A DNA stretch of 64,000 nt from Topomyia yanbarensis (Eukaryota > Arthropoda > Insecta > Diptera > Culicidae): positions 158,050,580 through 158,114,579 of the forward strand of contig NC_080670.1 in the NCBI RefSeq assembly GCF_030247195.1, written 5' to 3'. Under the pieces are notes generated by a model. That model was given only the letters and a program-made list of their open reading frames with translations. It was not told the origin of the DNA and did no database searches. The position numbers were made by a program, and so were the translations under genes. Below are positions 21,119-33,290 of this stretch, one piece after another; within the stretch, counting starts at the first letter, position 1, and each line of letters starts with the position of its first letter.

Positions 21119-23760
21119 TTAGACGATTTTGTCGACTATCAGTCCGGGCATATCCCTTCTAACTTCTTCGAACCTTGAGCATTCAATGAATACATGTTCC
21201 GGTCTACATTCGCACACTCCGGACATAGGGGTGATGAAGCATTTCCGATGCAGGTATTTCCGGGAGCAGCGCTGCCCGAACCAAAACTGAGTCAAATGGA
21301 AGTGCATCTCTTCATGCTTCCTCTGCACCAATACCAATACACATTTCGGGATGAGTCAGTGGGTCCACCTTCCTTTTTTCGCGTTGACCAACTCTTTCTG
21401 TTATTCAGCCAAGAAGTCCTCTTTGACCAGTTTCCTTACATGCCGTGTATTCCACACCTCAGCCAAAGTGATGCAGATAGGGATCCTCCCGGCAAACCGC
21501 CTTAGACGATACATTTCTCTACGCTTTGGCGACACAAACAGCCATTATGCAAAACGTACTCGTCAGCGTCGTCCAGTTCCGCAATGAGTTCAGTCCAGCC
21601 ATACCTGCCAGAAGACGTCTTTTGCTGCAACTTGCTGCTCGGATATTCGTTCGGCATCTTTCCTACTACGATAGCTGTCTTCGCCGTCTTCTCACATGCA
21701 AAGTCGACGTAGCTGCTGAAATTTAACCGATCATCGACCATTACACCCAGGTGCTTCAGCACTCGCTTCGATGGTATGGAATACTCCCCCGACGCTAGTC
21801 ACGACACGCTGGATATTTAGCTGACAGCCACTACCTCCGTCTAGTGGTGAGCCAAATGCATCTTGATATCAGCTATAGAGGTTTCAATAATATGTATTGT
21901 CTCTGCCGTCAACATCTACACTTCCTCCAGAATCTCGTCGGTTAGTGTAAGAACCACGTCAGCTGCAAAGCCAACGAACTCGACTCCCCTGGGCAGTTTC
22001 AGTGCTAACACATTGAACATCATATTCCATAACGCAGGAGTTCTTAGGTACTGCAACCACGACCGTAATAGACCTCTGTCCCATGTTCGTCTCGTAATCC
22101 AGCACTTTGTTCTGAAAATGACTTATCAGAACCTTGTACAGGTAGTCCGGAGGCCGCATTCTGCGCAGCGCTACGGCGATAGCTTCCCAACTGGCGCTGT
22201 TGAAAACATTCTTCTTGTCCCTTTTTCATTTCGGCGCTACTCCGCGATTGCATCTACCTCAATTCTTTTGCTGTTGTGAGAAGCTCGTTGTTGGAGACTC
22301 GACTGTCACTGACATTTTAGCCATCTGCATCGACATACGGTGTAGACGGCCATGCGATTGGGTCATACTTCGGGAAAAGACCATCCGCGATAGTCTTCAG
22401 CTTTCAGCTGACGTTGTTGGACACTTAATCTTGGTCAACACGACGCGGTGAGCGTTGCCCCAGGGGTTGGCGTCTGCCTCTCTGCACAGCTTCTTGTAGC
22501 AGGTGGACTGGCTCAGCAATATCTTACGTTTAAAAGCGGCCCTACTCACCCAGAATGTCGCCTACGTCACGCGCCCTTACTAGTGTTTCCGAAATCTCGT
22601 CAGGATTCGTAATTGGAGCGATTGCACCTACGCAAAGTGCTTCTACGAAAACTTCTTTGTCAACGTTCTTTGTGTTTCACTGCCGCTCGCCGGTCCTCAT
22701 TCTCTACATTACAGTACAGATTCGCCAACAAATTGTGTATTGGATTTCCGTGCGGTGCCTGCTGACTAACTTCCTGACATATTTGTGCTTGGATGTGTAT
22801 GTGCTAGCGGAACCTTCGTTGCACAGCCTTTCATCCAGCCTCGCCAGGGCTTCCGACTAGCTGTAACTTATTGCGTTGGTGGACCTACTCTCCCACTCCA
22901 CGGTCCCAGCGTTAACCGAAGTTCGTCTATCCAAACACAAACTAGCTGCGTCCAGCAACCCATTGTACAGTTCTGTTGTCCACCTTAGAGAAGCATAACA
23001 GCTACACCGTTGATCTTGGCGATCGCAAAGCCTTCGTGTGTAATATACACCACCTTTTGGATAGAGAAACTGTCCATCATTTGGATTGCCAGGATCCCTA
23101 CACTATCCGCCACCCGGTTACCCTTATCGGCGGGAACACAAAATGCCTCCGCGATAATTGCAACATCACACTTCGTCTCCATTGTCGATTGCCTCAACAG
23201 TCGCTCTTTATACGCGGCATTTAAAGCCTCCCGTCGTGTTGTCGTTTCCGTTCTCCGTTTTGCATAGCATGCACCTTGGTTGCTTCGTGCTGTTTCTAGC
23301 AACGTTCCCCTTTCTCCGCATTTTCTACACAATGCAGACCTGTTAGGGCCCGTACAGATCTTCGCCTAAAGTCCGATCACCTGAAGCATATCTCCACCTG
23401 CTAGGTAACTCACGGAGCGACTCTCAGCGAGCACACCAGGCATTCGACCATCTTTTCCATCACCGCTTTCCATCAGCTTGTCGACAAAGTCCATCACCAT
23501 TTGAGTTCATCGTGACCTTTTTTCGCATCTCCGTCAAGTTCGACTTTCAAAATTTTGAGTCATTCTGAGTGGTGTCGCTACTTGATTCCGAGGTAAACAT
23601 TCGATTCGCGAATTCCATCTGGTGGGTCGTCCTGTGTTTCACTCTGTACCATGCCGCTACTGGTAGTTGTTGCGGGTACCGGTGGCGTAACGGATGGTCT
23701 CTGTAGCTTACTTACCACTTCTTGCAACCGTTATCGCGTCCTACTTTGTTCCATATTCCA
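21119..23760 (-). pseudogene. R1-clade retrotransposon copy A with lost catalytic Asp
   Basis: Minus strand. A knuckle CRKCGE region (about 23330) is followed by an endonuclease start with TKCDVAIIAEAFCVPA (about 23170) and YITHEGFAIAKING (about 23010), then a linker with CREADANPWG (about 22470). An apparent deletion of the RT N-terminus follows. The RT segment then has SASWEAIAVALRRM (about 22200), and the catalytic box reads FAAD (21958-21969) instead of FADD. Next come LKHLGVMVDDRLNF (about 21740), HFHLTQFW (about 21300) and a CECRPEHVFIECSRFEEVRRDM Cys-His region (about 21200). Role when active: nicking and reverse transcription of its own RNA. The Asp loss and frameshifts make it inactive. 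It is interrupted or bounded upstream by the MITE at 24114-24366. Confidence 0.83.
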
Positions 23761-24111
23761 TACCACCCATACCCCTTGTTTGTAGTCATCTATTGTGATC
23801 TGGATCGGCGTTAATCAGAAATGTTGCAGCTGAGCTTACCATCACCGAGTTTGGTGACGAGTTTTGATCGTACCTGAAGACCTGCCAAGGTTTTGCTGGG
23901 ACGGAAGCAGTCGCACTGTTGGGCCACAAGCCGTTTCATGTCGGTGTAACCCTTCCTTACTATAGGAGTAGAGTAGTACGGCTGTCAGCCTAAAGTCGCT
24001 ATCTAATTCGTGATCCTTGTCTTGTACGTTGACGTTCGTCATGACTAGTATGTCGTAATCTGGATGTTACAGGCGTCGATACGGATGTGCCGGTGAGCAG
24101 TCCAGTTGAGC

Positions 24112-24368
24112 TACCCGAGCAAACGAAAAGCCCATAATACACTCATGCTCATGGGGCTTGACGTGGGTGTTTGAAATGGGTTCAACCCATGAAAACACCA
24201 TCACCATGGTCCGGTAAATCCCATATAAAATACCATATGTTGGTGTATTTATGGGTTATTGAAGCCATTTTATGGTGTCTTGATGGTTGTGAATTTTGGC
24301 ACGGACCATGTTTAAGGCCTTTTCAAGGGGTTATGTAGTGTTTGAACCCATGAGTATTTGCTCGGGTA
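24112..24368. mobile_element. TA-flanked MITE, 253 bp
   Basis: Inverted ends CCCGAGCAAA (24114-24123) and TTTGCTCGGG (24357-24366) lie between TA dinucleotides at 24112-24113 and 24367-24368. The interior is rich in ACCCATGAAAACACCAT-like words and their complements. A TA duplication suggests mobilisation by a Tc1/mariner-type transposase. It sits in the 5' part of R1 copy A or its flank. Confidence 0.75.
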
Positions 24369-24889
24369 AGGTGCTTTATTCTAAAATCTTAGTGGAAGCG
24401 GCACAGACTCATTTCGACAGAGCTGCTTTCGGATTTATGTGGCATTTTATTGAGTTTAAAGAGAGTCTCCGTTGGACCAGCTCACCATATCCTTAGCAGA
24501 TTCTCCAACTTGTAGAAGGTCCGGGGAAATGGGCGAAAATAGGGTCGGTTTCCCAAGCCTCTGGATACCTGCTACTGCTGCACCAGTATGTTTTTTATAG
24601 TAAGGTTTAAAAAGCTTCAAAAGCCTGGTCTACCTGTAGTGTATTGGTACTGTGTGGAACTCACGACTCACTTTTGCGCCTAATCACTAAAACACTCCTT
24701 ACTCTTTTTTCGCTACTCTTCCTCTCGGAACATCGAGATATTACTTTGTTTTGCATTCATCGCATCTCTTTCTTTTGCCTATTAGTTTTCCGTATCTCAT
24801 TTGATTATCGACTCTCCTCTTGATTTTCGTCTCCTTTTATTACGTCATCATTTGATTCCTGTTTCAATAAGTCATTCAACTCCCAGCCT
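24369..24889. other. Probable R1 5' leader or flank; nothing clear
   Basis: No domain was recognised. By position it is the 5' side of R1 copy A on the minus strand. Confidence 0.35.
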
Positions 24890-25420
24890 TATCCTGATCG
24901 ATTCGGGTAGTCCCCGGCGGTGGAATTTCTCACGGTAGCCGTGTCTGTTTCGTGAGCCAATTAGCTCACATTTTGATAGTCCACGACTTTGAACCTACCC
25001 TACTGTAAATTCTCCGGCGGCAGATTTCTCCCTCCCCACATGCTTATGTTTTCCACAATAGATCTAAATACTGGTCGCAGTGGTTCGTCTCCAACCTATT
25101 CGATCTAGTTCCCGGCGGTGGACCTAGCGTTCTCGACGGGCCAGGTGGTAGGTGCCGAGGTCTGTCCAGTGGTTCCGGGTGGAGCGTAGCTGCCGGTTCA
25201 CTGGCGCTCCAACGACCACTGCTAGCTGTTCGACGCGATCTATTCGTTCTAATCCCCGGCGGAGGATCTAGGTTACTTACGAGCTACTCAGTAGGGTGTC
25301 CAGGTTCAATGGTGCCCGACGATCCTATCTCGGTGCTACGTCGCGGACTACTCAACTGGTCCCTGGTGTAGGACCTAATCTTTACTAGTGGAGAGTTCCT
25401 GTGCCTGCGATTGCCTATTC
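24890..25420 (-). repeat. R1 UTR-type repeat units
   Basis: Several units with gatctag-cccggcggtgg, ctcaacgacc and actcggtctagtcc-type blocks are related to 1020-1740 (inverted) and 57700-58480. Here they lie upstream of copy A. They are probably the 3' UTR of another, otherwise lost R1 copy, or a 5' leader. Confidence 0.65.
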
Positions 25421-25929
25421 TTCGATTGATTGCCTGTAACACTGGAATTACAGGGTAGAGAGCATTTCGAATGCTGCGCTCTTAGATTTGAGTTCGATAG
25501 CCTAGTTTTAATCTAGAAGTATCCGAGCTAACTGCTTCTAGGGAAATTTAACGGTCAGAGCAAAGCCAAATTTGTGTTACCCCGAACTTCCTGTTCATGT
25601 TTCAATTGTACGCAACGCAGGTTCGCGAAGATTTCAGTTGTGTAGTATTTATCATGTGAATAGAATTGATCTAAACCTATTTCACGACAGTAGACACCAT
25701 CACCGGCTCGACGCTCCAATAAAGAAGAGGAAGTGCAACAATCTACAGCAGGACTGCGGTACCTAGGCTTATTATGTGGTTGGATATATCCGCCAAGGCA
25801 TCGCCTTTCTCCATCAGCTGCCCGTTCCGGGACAGACACTGTTTCGAACCGCTTTCAATATGGAGAATAAACGTTCTGTGATTTTTTTTCCTTCACTTTC
25901 AGCATACGACAAAAGATTTCACCAAGCTC

Positions 25930-26085
25930 TGTTTGTTTGTTTGTTTGTTTATTTAGATAAAAGCTGCAACCTAATGGGTCATCCCCTTTCTCGCCGGGGT
26001 TGGCGAACTGATCGTTACTAAAGTTGCTGGCACTTCGGGGACCAATCACTTGACCAATCTTTTTGTAATTTGACGAATTTAAGCG
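25930..26085 (-). repeat. LINE 3'-end fragment with (CAAA)n-type tail
   Basis: The minus strand reads GGGGATGACCCATTAGG then a (AAAC)n tail at 25936-25955. It resembles the terminus of the LINE at 34.9-36.2 kb (GGCGAATGACCCTTGGGG, then AAACA repeats). It is a short 5'-truncated insertion. Confidence 0.6.
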
Positions 26086-28669
26086 ATACACTTGGGTAGT
26101 ATTTCTTTTCGCATTTTTATCTTTCTGGCTAACACTGTAAAGATGTTTTAGACATACTTAGATGTAGAATTAAAATCAAATACACTTTTAACCGTATCAA
26201 CCCATTTCTTTTGTTATAGTCGGGCAGCAATGGTTAATATCAAGCACCTTACGCGCAGGCTGCATTCTTTTTAGGATATTTATTCTCTGAAACGCAAACA
26301 AAAACAAAACAACTTCACTTTTCCCTAGCGTTCGCTCTGTCTTATCGCATTCCTAAAGTCCATCAGAGTCCACCGAGAACAACAATTCACTGCGCACGAA
26401 GCTCGATGCTGCGTGTTCATGCCATTAGTCCCTGAGCTGCAGCGGCCATCGCCAAGAGGACCCCGAGAAACCTGCGTTAATTAAGGAAATTAGTAACCCA
26501 CGCCTGATTTATGAATTAACACGATTATGGTGCAAGATGAGAGCAGTCAGTGGCCACAGCAGTTCCGCCAACATTCAACAAGGCTTTCTTCGGCTTTTTG
26601 AATGTAAGAGCGTACTGTTCAGTGGTGTGAACTTGGCAGTGACCTCTTATTTTCCAGGAAAAACAATTCTATCCAACAGATTGGAGTGGTAGCTCATTTC
26701 TCTTCAACCAGAACTCAAGTCAACCTGTCGGTGAAGGGGCCAAGCCAACCCCTGGTGACAGTACGCCTTGGGCAGCACTTCTTTCAACGTCCCACGAGCT
26801 TTTAAATCATTTCCCGCTCGATTAACCAACAGGCAGCTTCGGTGCAGTGTCGACACTGCCTAGCGGGAGTGAGGGAGGACATCGGAGTCTCACCTTCGTG
26901 CCGGGCCAATATTGCACATGCTGCATGCTCGTGAATCCAGAAGCTACTTGCCCGGCTGCAACACACTTGACAGCGAACATGCTGCCCGGTGACACATGTG
27001 TGGTGGCAGAGCATGGACTTTTTCCCTTGCTTTATGAATGTAAGTTAATAACAAGTACAGAAGAAAAAAAAACGACAACATAAGCATACCTAGCACATAA
27101 GCGACACACCGTTATTGTTGTGCTGCGAGCTCGTATATGTTTGTTTCTTTTAATTTTGTGACACTCGAGCTGATGAAACAAGTTGTTTTTGTTGTGATTT
27201 TCCGCTTCACATGGCCAGAACTATAACCAGCGTGTTTCCGGGGGCATTGCGGATCGCCTTATCGATTTTAAGATTTCACCATTATCCTGTCATTGAAATA
27301 TTGACAACCGGCTCCGTCGGACAAGGAAAAGATTCTTTACCGGGTTGGCCGGGGGATTGCGGATGTCGTTTTTGTGTCACGATGTCGACATTACATAATG
27401 ATAAAGTGTTGTATCCAATCAGATTAGCTGTCGATAAATCCGGTTGGTACGGGTCAGGTTATTTGGCAAATCAAACTCCATAATTCACAGTGTAGGACGG
27501 TAGCGCTTGCATGCAATACAACTTGCGTGCAATCCTCATTTTGAACTTTGCATACATATTCTGAGAAAATAAACCATTAATATTTTCAGAAGAAATCGTC
27601 GTTAATTGTTAACGGATCATTATTTGTAGTAAAAATATTGATTTCCGAATTCAGAAGTTTGTTTTCCAGCAATCTTTAAATGTTTCAATCTAGACGAATG
27701 TTAACTAGCTACTTCAAACTTTCAGTTCAATCTAGCCACTCTTTTCTGTTCCGTTTCCAACAAGCGATACGCAATACCTTTCACAAAGATAAATAAAATA
27801 ATTAATGAAGTTAAAAATGCGCTTAATTTATATTACCTCTCCGATCCGGATCTATTTTCCGGCACGTTACCGGGACCGGAATGCATTATTCGCCACAACT
27901 GGACAACCGTGGCAGTGTCGGGCCCGTCCATTACGGGAGAAAAAAAACGCGAATCGCGCACCAATTGCAAGCGCAACCAAGCTAATGCTACTTTGTGAAC
28001 GCAACTAATCAGCGCACTCGCACTCCTTAACCGACTGCACAGCCTGCCTGCAGTCAGTGGCGTGTGGCGCAATTTTTGCGCCCAAAGACCCCTTCGTGGT
28101 TCCACGGGCACACCGCGAACCGAAAGGAACCGAGTCGATGGTGCACGGCCGATTAAATTAGAGAACCATTATTCATCCCGGCGTCCGTTGGGGGCATAGA
28201 TCACATACCCTGTTTCCACTCCCACCAGCTCCCCATGCGAGTCGATCGGTCGTCGGTGGGGAGCCGGGCAGGATTCCACCAGAAGTTTGAATCGAAGCTG
28301 GTTCGCGAATCTAGCGCACAACGTCGCTCGTACTTGAAATATGCGCTACCGGCGACAATTAAAGTGTGAGCTTATTTATTTCCACGTTTGTAAAGTGATT
28401 TTCGCCTTGAATAGCATCACAACGGGAAAACGCAACACACGCGCATTAAAAGCGTCGCTGCGGGAATGAAATTTGAGAACCGGAGAAATCGTGTGGCGTA
28501 CCTACTTTCTAAAACGGGTCCCTTATTATTGGTGCGAATTTCTGTGAGAACCCAGGTCTCGGTGGTTGGCGCATCTATGCGCGGAGTGGTTCTAGGAATG
28601 TTTTGTGTCGCCCTTTTCAACACAAAAAATAGCAAATTACAGCAAACATTACTGATTTATTCGGTACCT
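26086..28669. other. Low-repeat region, possible host exons or regulatory DNA
   Basis: GC-balanced and mostly free of recognisable transposons. A plus-strand interval 26832-27038 is preceded by CCAACAG, followed by GTAAGTTAA and open in one frame. The minus strand of the same interval has GAAG|GTGAGAC at 26895. These are splice-like signals only; the peptides are not recognisable. A GC-rich block lies at 27840-28350. Confidence 0.35.
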
Positions 28670-28840
28670 ATAGGGACATTTTCGGCACACAACTTTTTAT
28701 GATTGTGAACTCTGCGACATGTTACAAAAATAGGGACATTTTCGGCACACAACTTTTTATGATTGTGAACTCTGCGACATGTTACAAAAATAGGGACATT
28801 TTCGGCACACAACTTTTTATGATTGTGAACTCTGCGACAT
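28670..28840. repeat. Perfect 60-bp tandem repeat, 2.85 copies
   Basis: The unit starting ATAGGGACATTTTCGGCACA repeats with an exact 60-bp period and no mismatch. Because 60 is a multiple of three, a plus-strand frame (28699-28914) stays open as 20-residue repeats containing NSATCYKNRDIFGTQLF, but nothing suggests that it is translated. Confidence 0.97.
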
Positions 28841-28860
28841 CAAAATATGAACCATTACTA

Positions 28861-30520
28861 CTCACATACTCACAAGAATGGTATACTCACAAGAATTTAA
28901 TAAATTATATGTGAAAAGATATGAAAGGGATCCAGAAACGAAGAAACTTTTAAACTCGTTTGAAATATTAGTGTTTTCTTGTGCATCCCTAAAACAACCA
29001 GTCATTTACCTGAGTAAGACCAACATTGCCGAAGGCTGCAAATTTATTCGATGTTGTTGAATGTTCATTTTTGAATATATGTCTTACATCTCTTTGGTAA
29101 ATGCACGTAGAAAATGAAAAAAATGTTGAAAATCTGATTTTGAGGTACTCTTATATGTTTAACGTAGCATCCATTGTTTTGTTCGTAATTGAAATGTGGA
29201 GTTTTATTCACAGCTACAAATCCTTTGCCAGATCAGGAGTCCATTGTAGAGTGGTTTAGAATGGGAATTCAGTAGGAGTTTTAAATTTTTACCAAAACTA
29301 TTTAACTTAGCCTGATCATAGGTTTAGGAAAGTCGTTGTACCGTAAAACAGGGTATCTTTGATCAAATGAGACTTTCTTCAGTTACGAACGATAAGATGA
29401 TTCCTTCTAACAAAATCATCGAAACAAAAAGCAAACCATGTTCTAAACATGTTCAGCATCTATCGACAACGATTAGTAATCTACCACTTACGATCACCAA
29501 TTCAAATTGAAAATGATACAACTCCCATGCATCGTTTCAATCCGTTCAAACAATCGCTTGTATATTAATGAAATCAATCAACTTCGACTAAATTGATCAC
29601 TTTTTTAGAAACCGTGAATATTTTTGTCGGTTAATTCATTTTAACAATCTAAGATTTTTGTTGTTAACTATTTAGTTTCGACAATTTTCATGAAAAAGTT
29701 CGATAAAAGTTAACTGAACTTCTAAGCAATTTTGTTTTCGGTCGAGATGTCACAATATCGGGCTATGAAATAGCCTACAGATATGAAATTTACACAACAT
29801 TTCAAACGTTATCTCTCATTTCGATGCACATATTTTGGTGATCAAAGTTACCCCGAAAACAACAAATGAAAATTTTACAACAAAGTAATTTTATTTTTAT
29901 AGTCAAACGAACCAAATTTGAACATTTTCAATATATGGATACCAGTACTTGTTTTAAAAATGCAAATAGTCACATCTATTTGAACTGAAGATAGTTATTC
30001 GAAAAACTTTTGAAAAAGTGATCAATGTTCCCCCACTTTACGGTAGTTTTGAAGGCCTTTCCTTTGATGTACATAGCAGCTAGAGTGGTTCTAATTTTAG
30101 CAAAATTCAAAATTACACCTTTTAACGGGTCGAGATAGAGCTGATAGATAGCAATGAAGTTATACTTATTTAACCAAATTTTCTAACGACATGCAAGCTT
30201 TATCTTTCATACTTTCGATTTCACAACAAATCCTCCACAAATAAGCTACATGGTGTTCTTAAAAACGGTTTTATTCATATGCATACTGTGGTTTTGTAGT
30301 TCTTACTTCATACTAAAGTAACCTTTGGACAGCTTCTAGATTATTTTAGAGTGCATACTACGTTCCAAAACTATTCCACCAACTATTAAACTAGTGTCGT
30401 TTCAAGGCTATGAGCACTTTTAGATCTAAAATTAAACTTTCTTAAAAATCATTATCTTCGATTAAGGCACTTAACATTAGTGGACCTAAACAAAAAAAAA
30501 CAAGAAACAAATCCGTTCAT
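28861..30520. other. AT-rich, nothing recognised
   Basis: No gene, RNA or clear repeat. Two short phrases on heat- or drought-like AT composition aside, the sequence looks neutral. Confidence 0.4.
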
Positions 30521-30529
30521 AAATTCATG

Positions 30530-31620
30530 ACAAAATCATGATTTCATGAACTGAATGATCTACGAAAATCGTGACCAAGTTCCTGAAATTGTGAATTAAA
30601 AAATCTCGTATTCAAGGAAGTTTTCGTATTTTCAGAACCCTAGATCGCACCAGCGTTCTCTGGACATGTTTAGTTGTCGTTTTGAATCTTGTTCATAATT
30701 ACGGTTTTCATAATTTATGTTATCGTGATATTTTAGTCAAGAAATCGATATCTAATTTTTTGGCAGTGTAGCATAACTTATGTTCATGATTTCGGGACCT
30801 TAGTCACGGTTTTCGTAACTTATAAGAATGTTTTCGTGAGATAGTCTTGAGCTTACTATCGAGTTTGACAAGTGGAGTAATGTGACTCATGTTCATGATA
30901 TCATAAGTTTTATCATGATATTCGAAACTTCTTTTTGCTTTTTCGCGACATGTTATTTTATAGTTACTACCTTTTTTCAACGGAAAACTGGATCATAAAA
31001 GTGTGTCTGATTCGAAGTATCTTGTTTTGTGGTTTTATAATGTATTTTTGGCGCTCAGCGCAGCCCGAATGGGTTTCTTATATCTCATGCTCGTACCTTT
31101 TACTGGTCGCTAACAGCTGGATAACTCTATGATATTTCATGAAAAAGTGTATGGAACAAAAATGATGTCATGGATAATTTTCTAAATTTTGTGAAAAAAC
31201 CCACTCGCAAATTTCATGTGCAGAGTTGAAAAAAATTGAAAATGATATTCTCAAGCACGCAAGATAGATCGTGAATCATGTACTGGGAATCATGAACCAA
31301 TTCACGAATCTATGACTATGCTATGATTTCGTCAACTATTTCACGTGTATAAATAACCAGTCGTTATTATTATACTAGATATCGTGAACCAGTTCACGAA
31401 TACATGCAGAATATTTTATAATTTTGTGAACTGTTTCACGAGCATGGATACTGCATCGAGACCAATACATTTAGAATCACGAAATAGTTCACGAGAATTG
31501 AAAAGATTTATGAATAATATCTAAATAATATTCTAAAATCTATGAATAAAATCTCGAGTTAACCTTAAGTTTATGAATAGTGTTCATAAAGTTGTGAACT
31601 AGTTCACATACAGAAAATCG
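30530..31620. repeat. Field of degenerate GTGAAC/GTTCAC and ATGATTTCATG dyads
   Basis: Short palindromes recur about every 50-150 bp, such as CGTGAACCAGTTCACGAA (about 31384), GTGAACTGTTTCACGAG (about 31425), CACGAAATAGTTCACGAG (about 31480), GTGAACTAGTTCAC (about 31603) and TTCATGACAAAATCATG (about 30524). Spacing is irregular. It is either a decayed satellite-like repeat or the interior of an unknown element. Confidence 0.6.
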
Positions 31621-32115
31621 ATTTGACATGGTGGAAACCGTGACAAAACAAATATCTCCATTAATAAAAGCGTTATTCAGGTGTTACTGAAGAGAAATAG
31701 AATATATTTATGAAATACATGCTTTTAGTTCTCGTGCCTGTATTCGTAACGTAAAACATAATTGTTCCCCAAATCGTGGTACTTTATTCACGATTTTGAG
31801 AATATTTTTTTCGTGTACCGTTTCTGCCATATGAAAAAAATATAATTGTTGGTACACTCCACCAAAAAATGACAATTGGCAAATTATTTTATATTTCTTT
31901 CAAAAAAATAGTCCACTTTTTATAAAAACTACTCAAAATTTTCAAAAGACAGAAGCTAGAGGTTTGGTATGCTGAGACAAACATTTTTGCTTTAAAATAG
32001 CTGATGGTGTTTCTAAAGCCATCTTAACGAAAGAAAAACACGGCAACAGTAATATAAATAAAACAATTTTCCAAGAAACCCCCTATACATATTGGTAAAT
32101 TTCATGTAAAATGAA

Positions 32116-32178
32116 AAGTACAAGACAAAGAGTGTGTGCGTGGGAGGCTCTCATGCACACACTCTTTTTCTTGTACTT
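32116..32178 (+). other. Strong hairpin: 27-bp stem, 9-nt loop
   Basis: Arms 32116-32142 and 32152-32178 pair over 27 positions with one mismatch and one G:U pair around the loop GGAGGCTCT. The outer end runs into a (CTTGTA)n microsatellite (32172-32195). It could be a tiny MITE, a microsatellite-associated palindrome or a small-RNA precursor. Only the fold is seen. Confidence 0.88.
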
Positions 32179-32199
32179 GTACTTGTACTTGTATGTCTC

Positions 32200-33080
32200 C
32201 ACGAAGTTTTTGTTAAAGATGATGTTATGCAAGTTTCTGCAAACTTTGTATCAAACCGTCAAAAAAGTAGATTTTCAAATTTTAGTACAATTTGAAGGAT
32301 GGTTCATACTATTTAAATTAATTGAAAAATGTTGTACGACTTCAACCATTTTCGTAAGAAAGAAGTTATATCGTTGATACTGTCCCTCGTAAAAATAATT
32401 TGAATAGATTATTAAAGGGTCATTTCTGAAACAATTAGTTTTATTAAAACTTTTGTAATTTTAGATTGTTGCTATCAATTCGTATAACCTTTAGTGTTTA
32501 TAACATTTTCTTCTAACACATCAAAATTATAGTATTTATTATTGAAAATATATACGTACTTTCAATCTCATAAATTGATTTTAGAGTAAATTTTGCGAAA
32601 TTAGAAAACGTATTATTGTCGCAATTTTCTTCTGAATTATACCTGGAATCATGACCTTAATTGAAATTGAGAAATAATTACGCGTGGTTTTATTCGCAGC
32701 CTCAAATCGCTTGCCAAATCAGGAGCTTTTGAAAAAAAAAATCAGTGAAAACAATCTTCAACTGGTTGGAAACAGCATAATCGATTTTCACGTATGTGTC
32801 GTCATCTGTAGGTATATTACTATTGGAAGCTAAAGGGACTGCTTCAAAAAATGTCAAAGTTCATTTTATCTGAATCTTGCTTTATGTTCCTTTAGCTAAT
32901 TGGTAAAGAGAAGTAAGGAAGTTAATTGGAAAAGAGCGGTGGAATATGAGTTAAGCCAATTTAATGAGAAGGCTGAGAATTTTTGTTATAGGAATTTATA
33001 TGTCAAAAAAAGTTAAATTTCGCGCGTTTTTATGATGAATGATAGAGAAATTTCTTGTTTAACAAATTTTCAAGTCTTAA
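32200..33080. other. AT-rich, nothing recognised
   Basis: No recognisable domain or repeat. Confidence 0.4.
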
Positions 33081-33089
33081 TTTTCTCCG

Positions 33090-33290
33090 TGGGTAACCAG
33101 ATTGGTACAATCTTACCTTTCTGGACGATCTAATTTTGTTAGAATTGGCACCAAACGATCAAGCGTATTTGAAGCGCCAAACGCTTTCCCTCAAGGAAGT
33201 CACCTAGGGCCACCTATCTTTATCTTATTCATCAACGGTTTCTACACCCGCATAAAATTTCCTAAAACTAGTGTAACTGAATTCATCTTC
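33090..33290 (+). pseudogene. Jockey-like RT fragment, plus strand
   Basis: The plus-strand frame has SYLSGRSNFVRIG, then FPQGSHLGPPIFILFING. These are the RT motifs that precede the catalytic YADD box in Jockey-clade LINEs. The similarity ends near 33290, before the YADD box, where sequence on the opposite strand takes over. It lacks both ends of the domain. Confidence 0.75.

Noticed and set aside
28699..28914. Repeat protein encoded by the 60-bp tandem array
   Set aside because: The frame is open only because the unit length is a multiple of three; no start context, domain or flanking coding signal.
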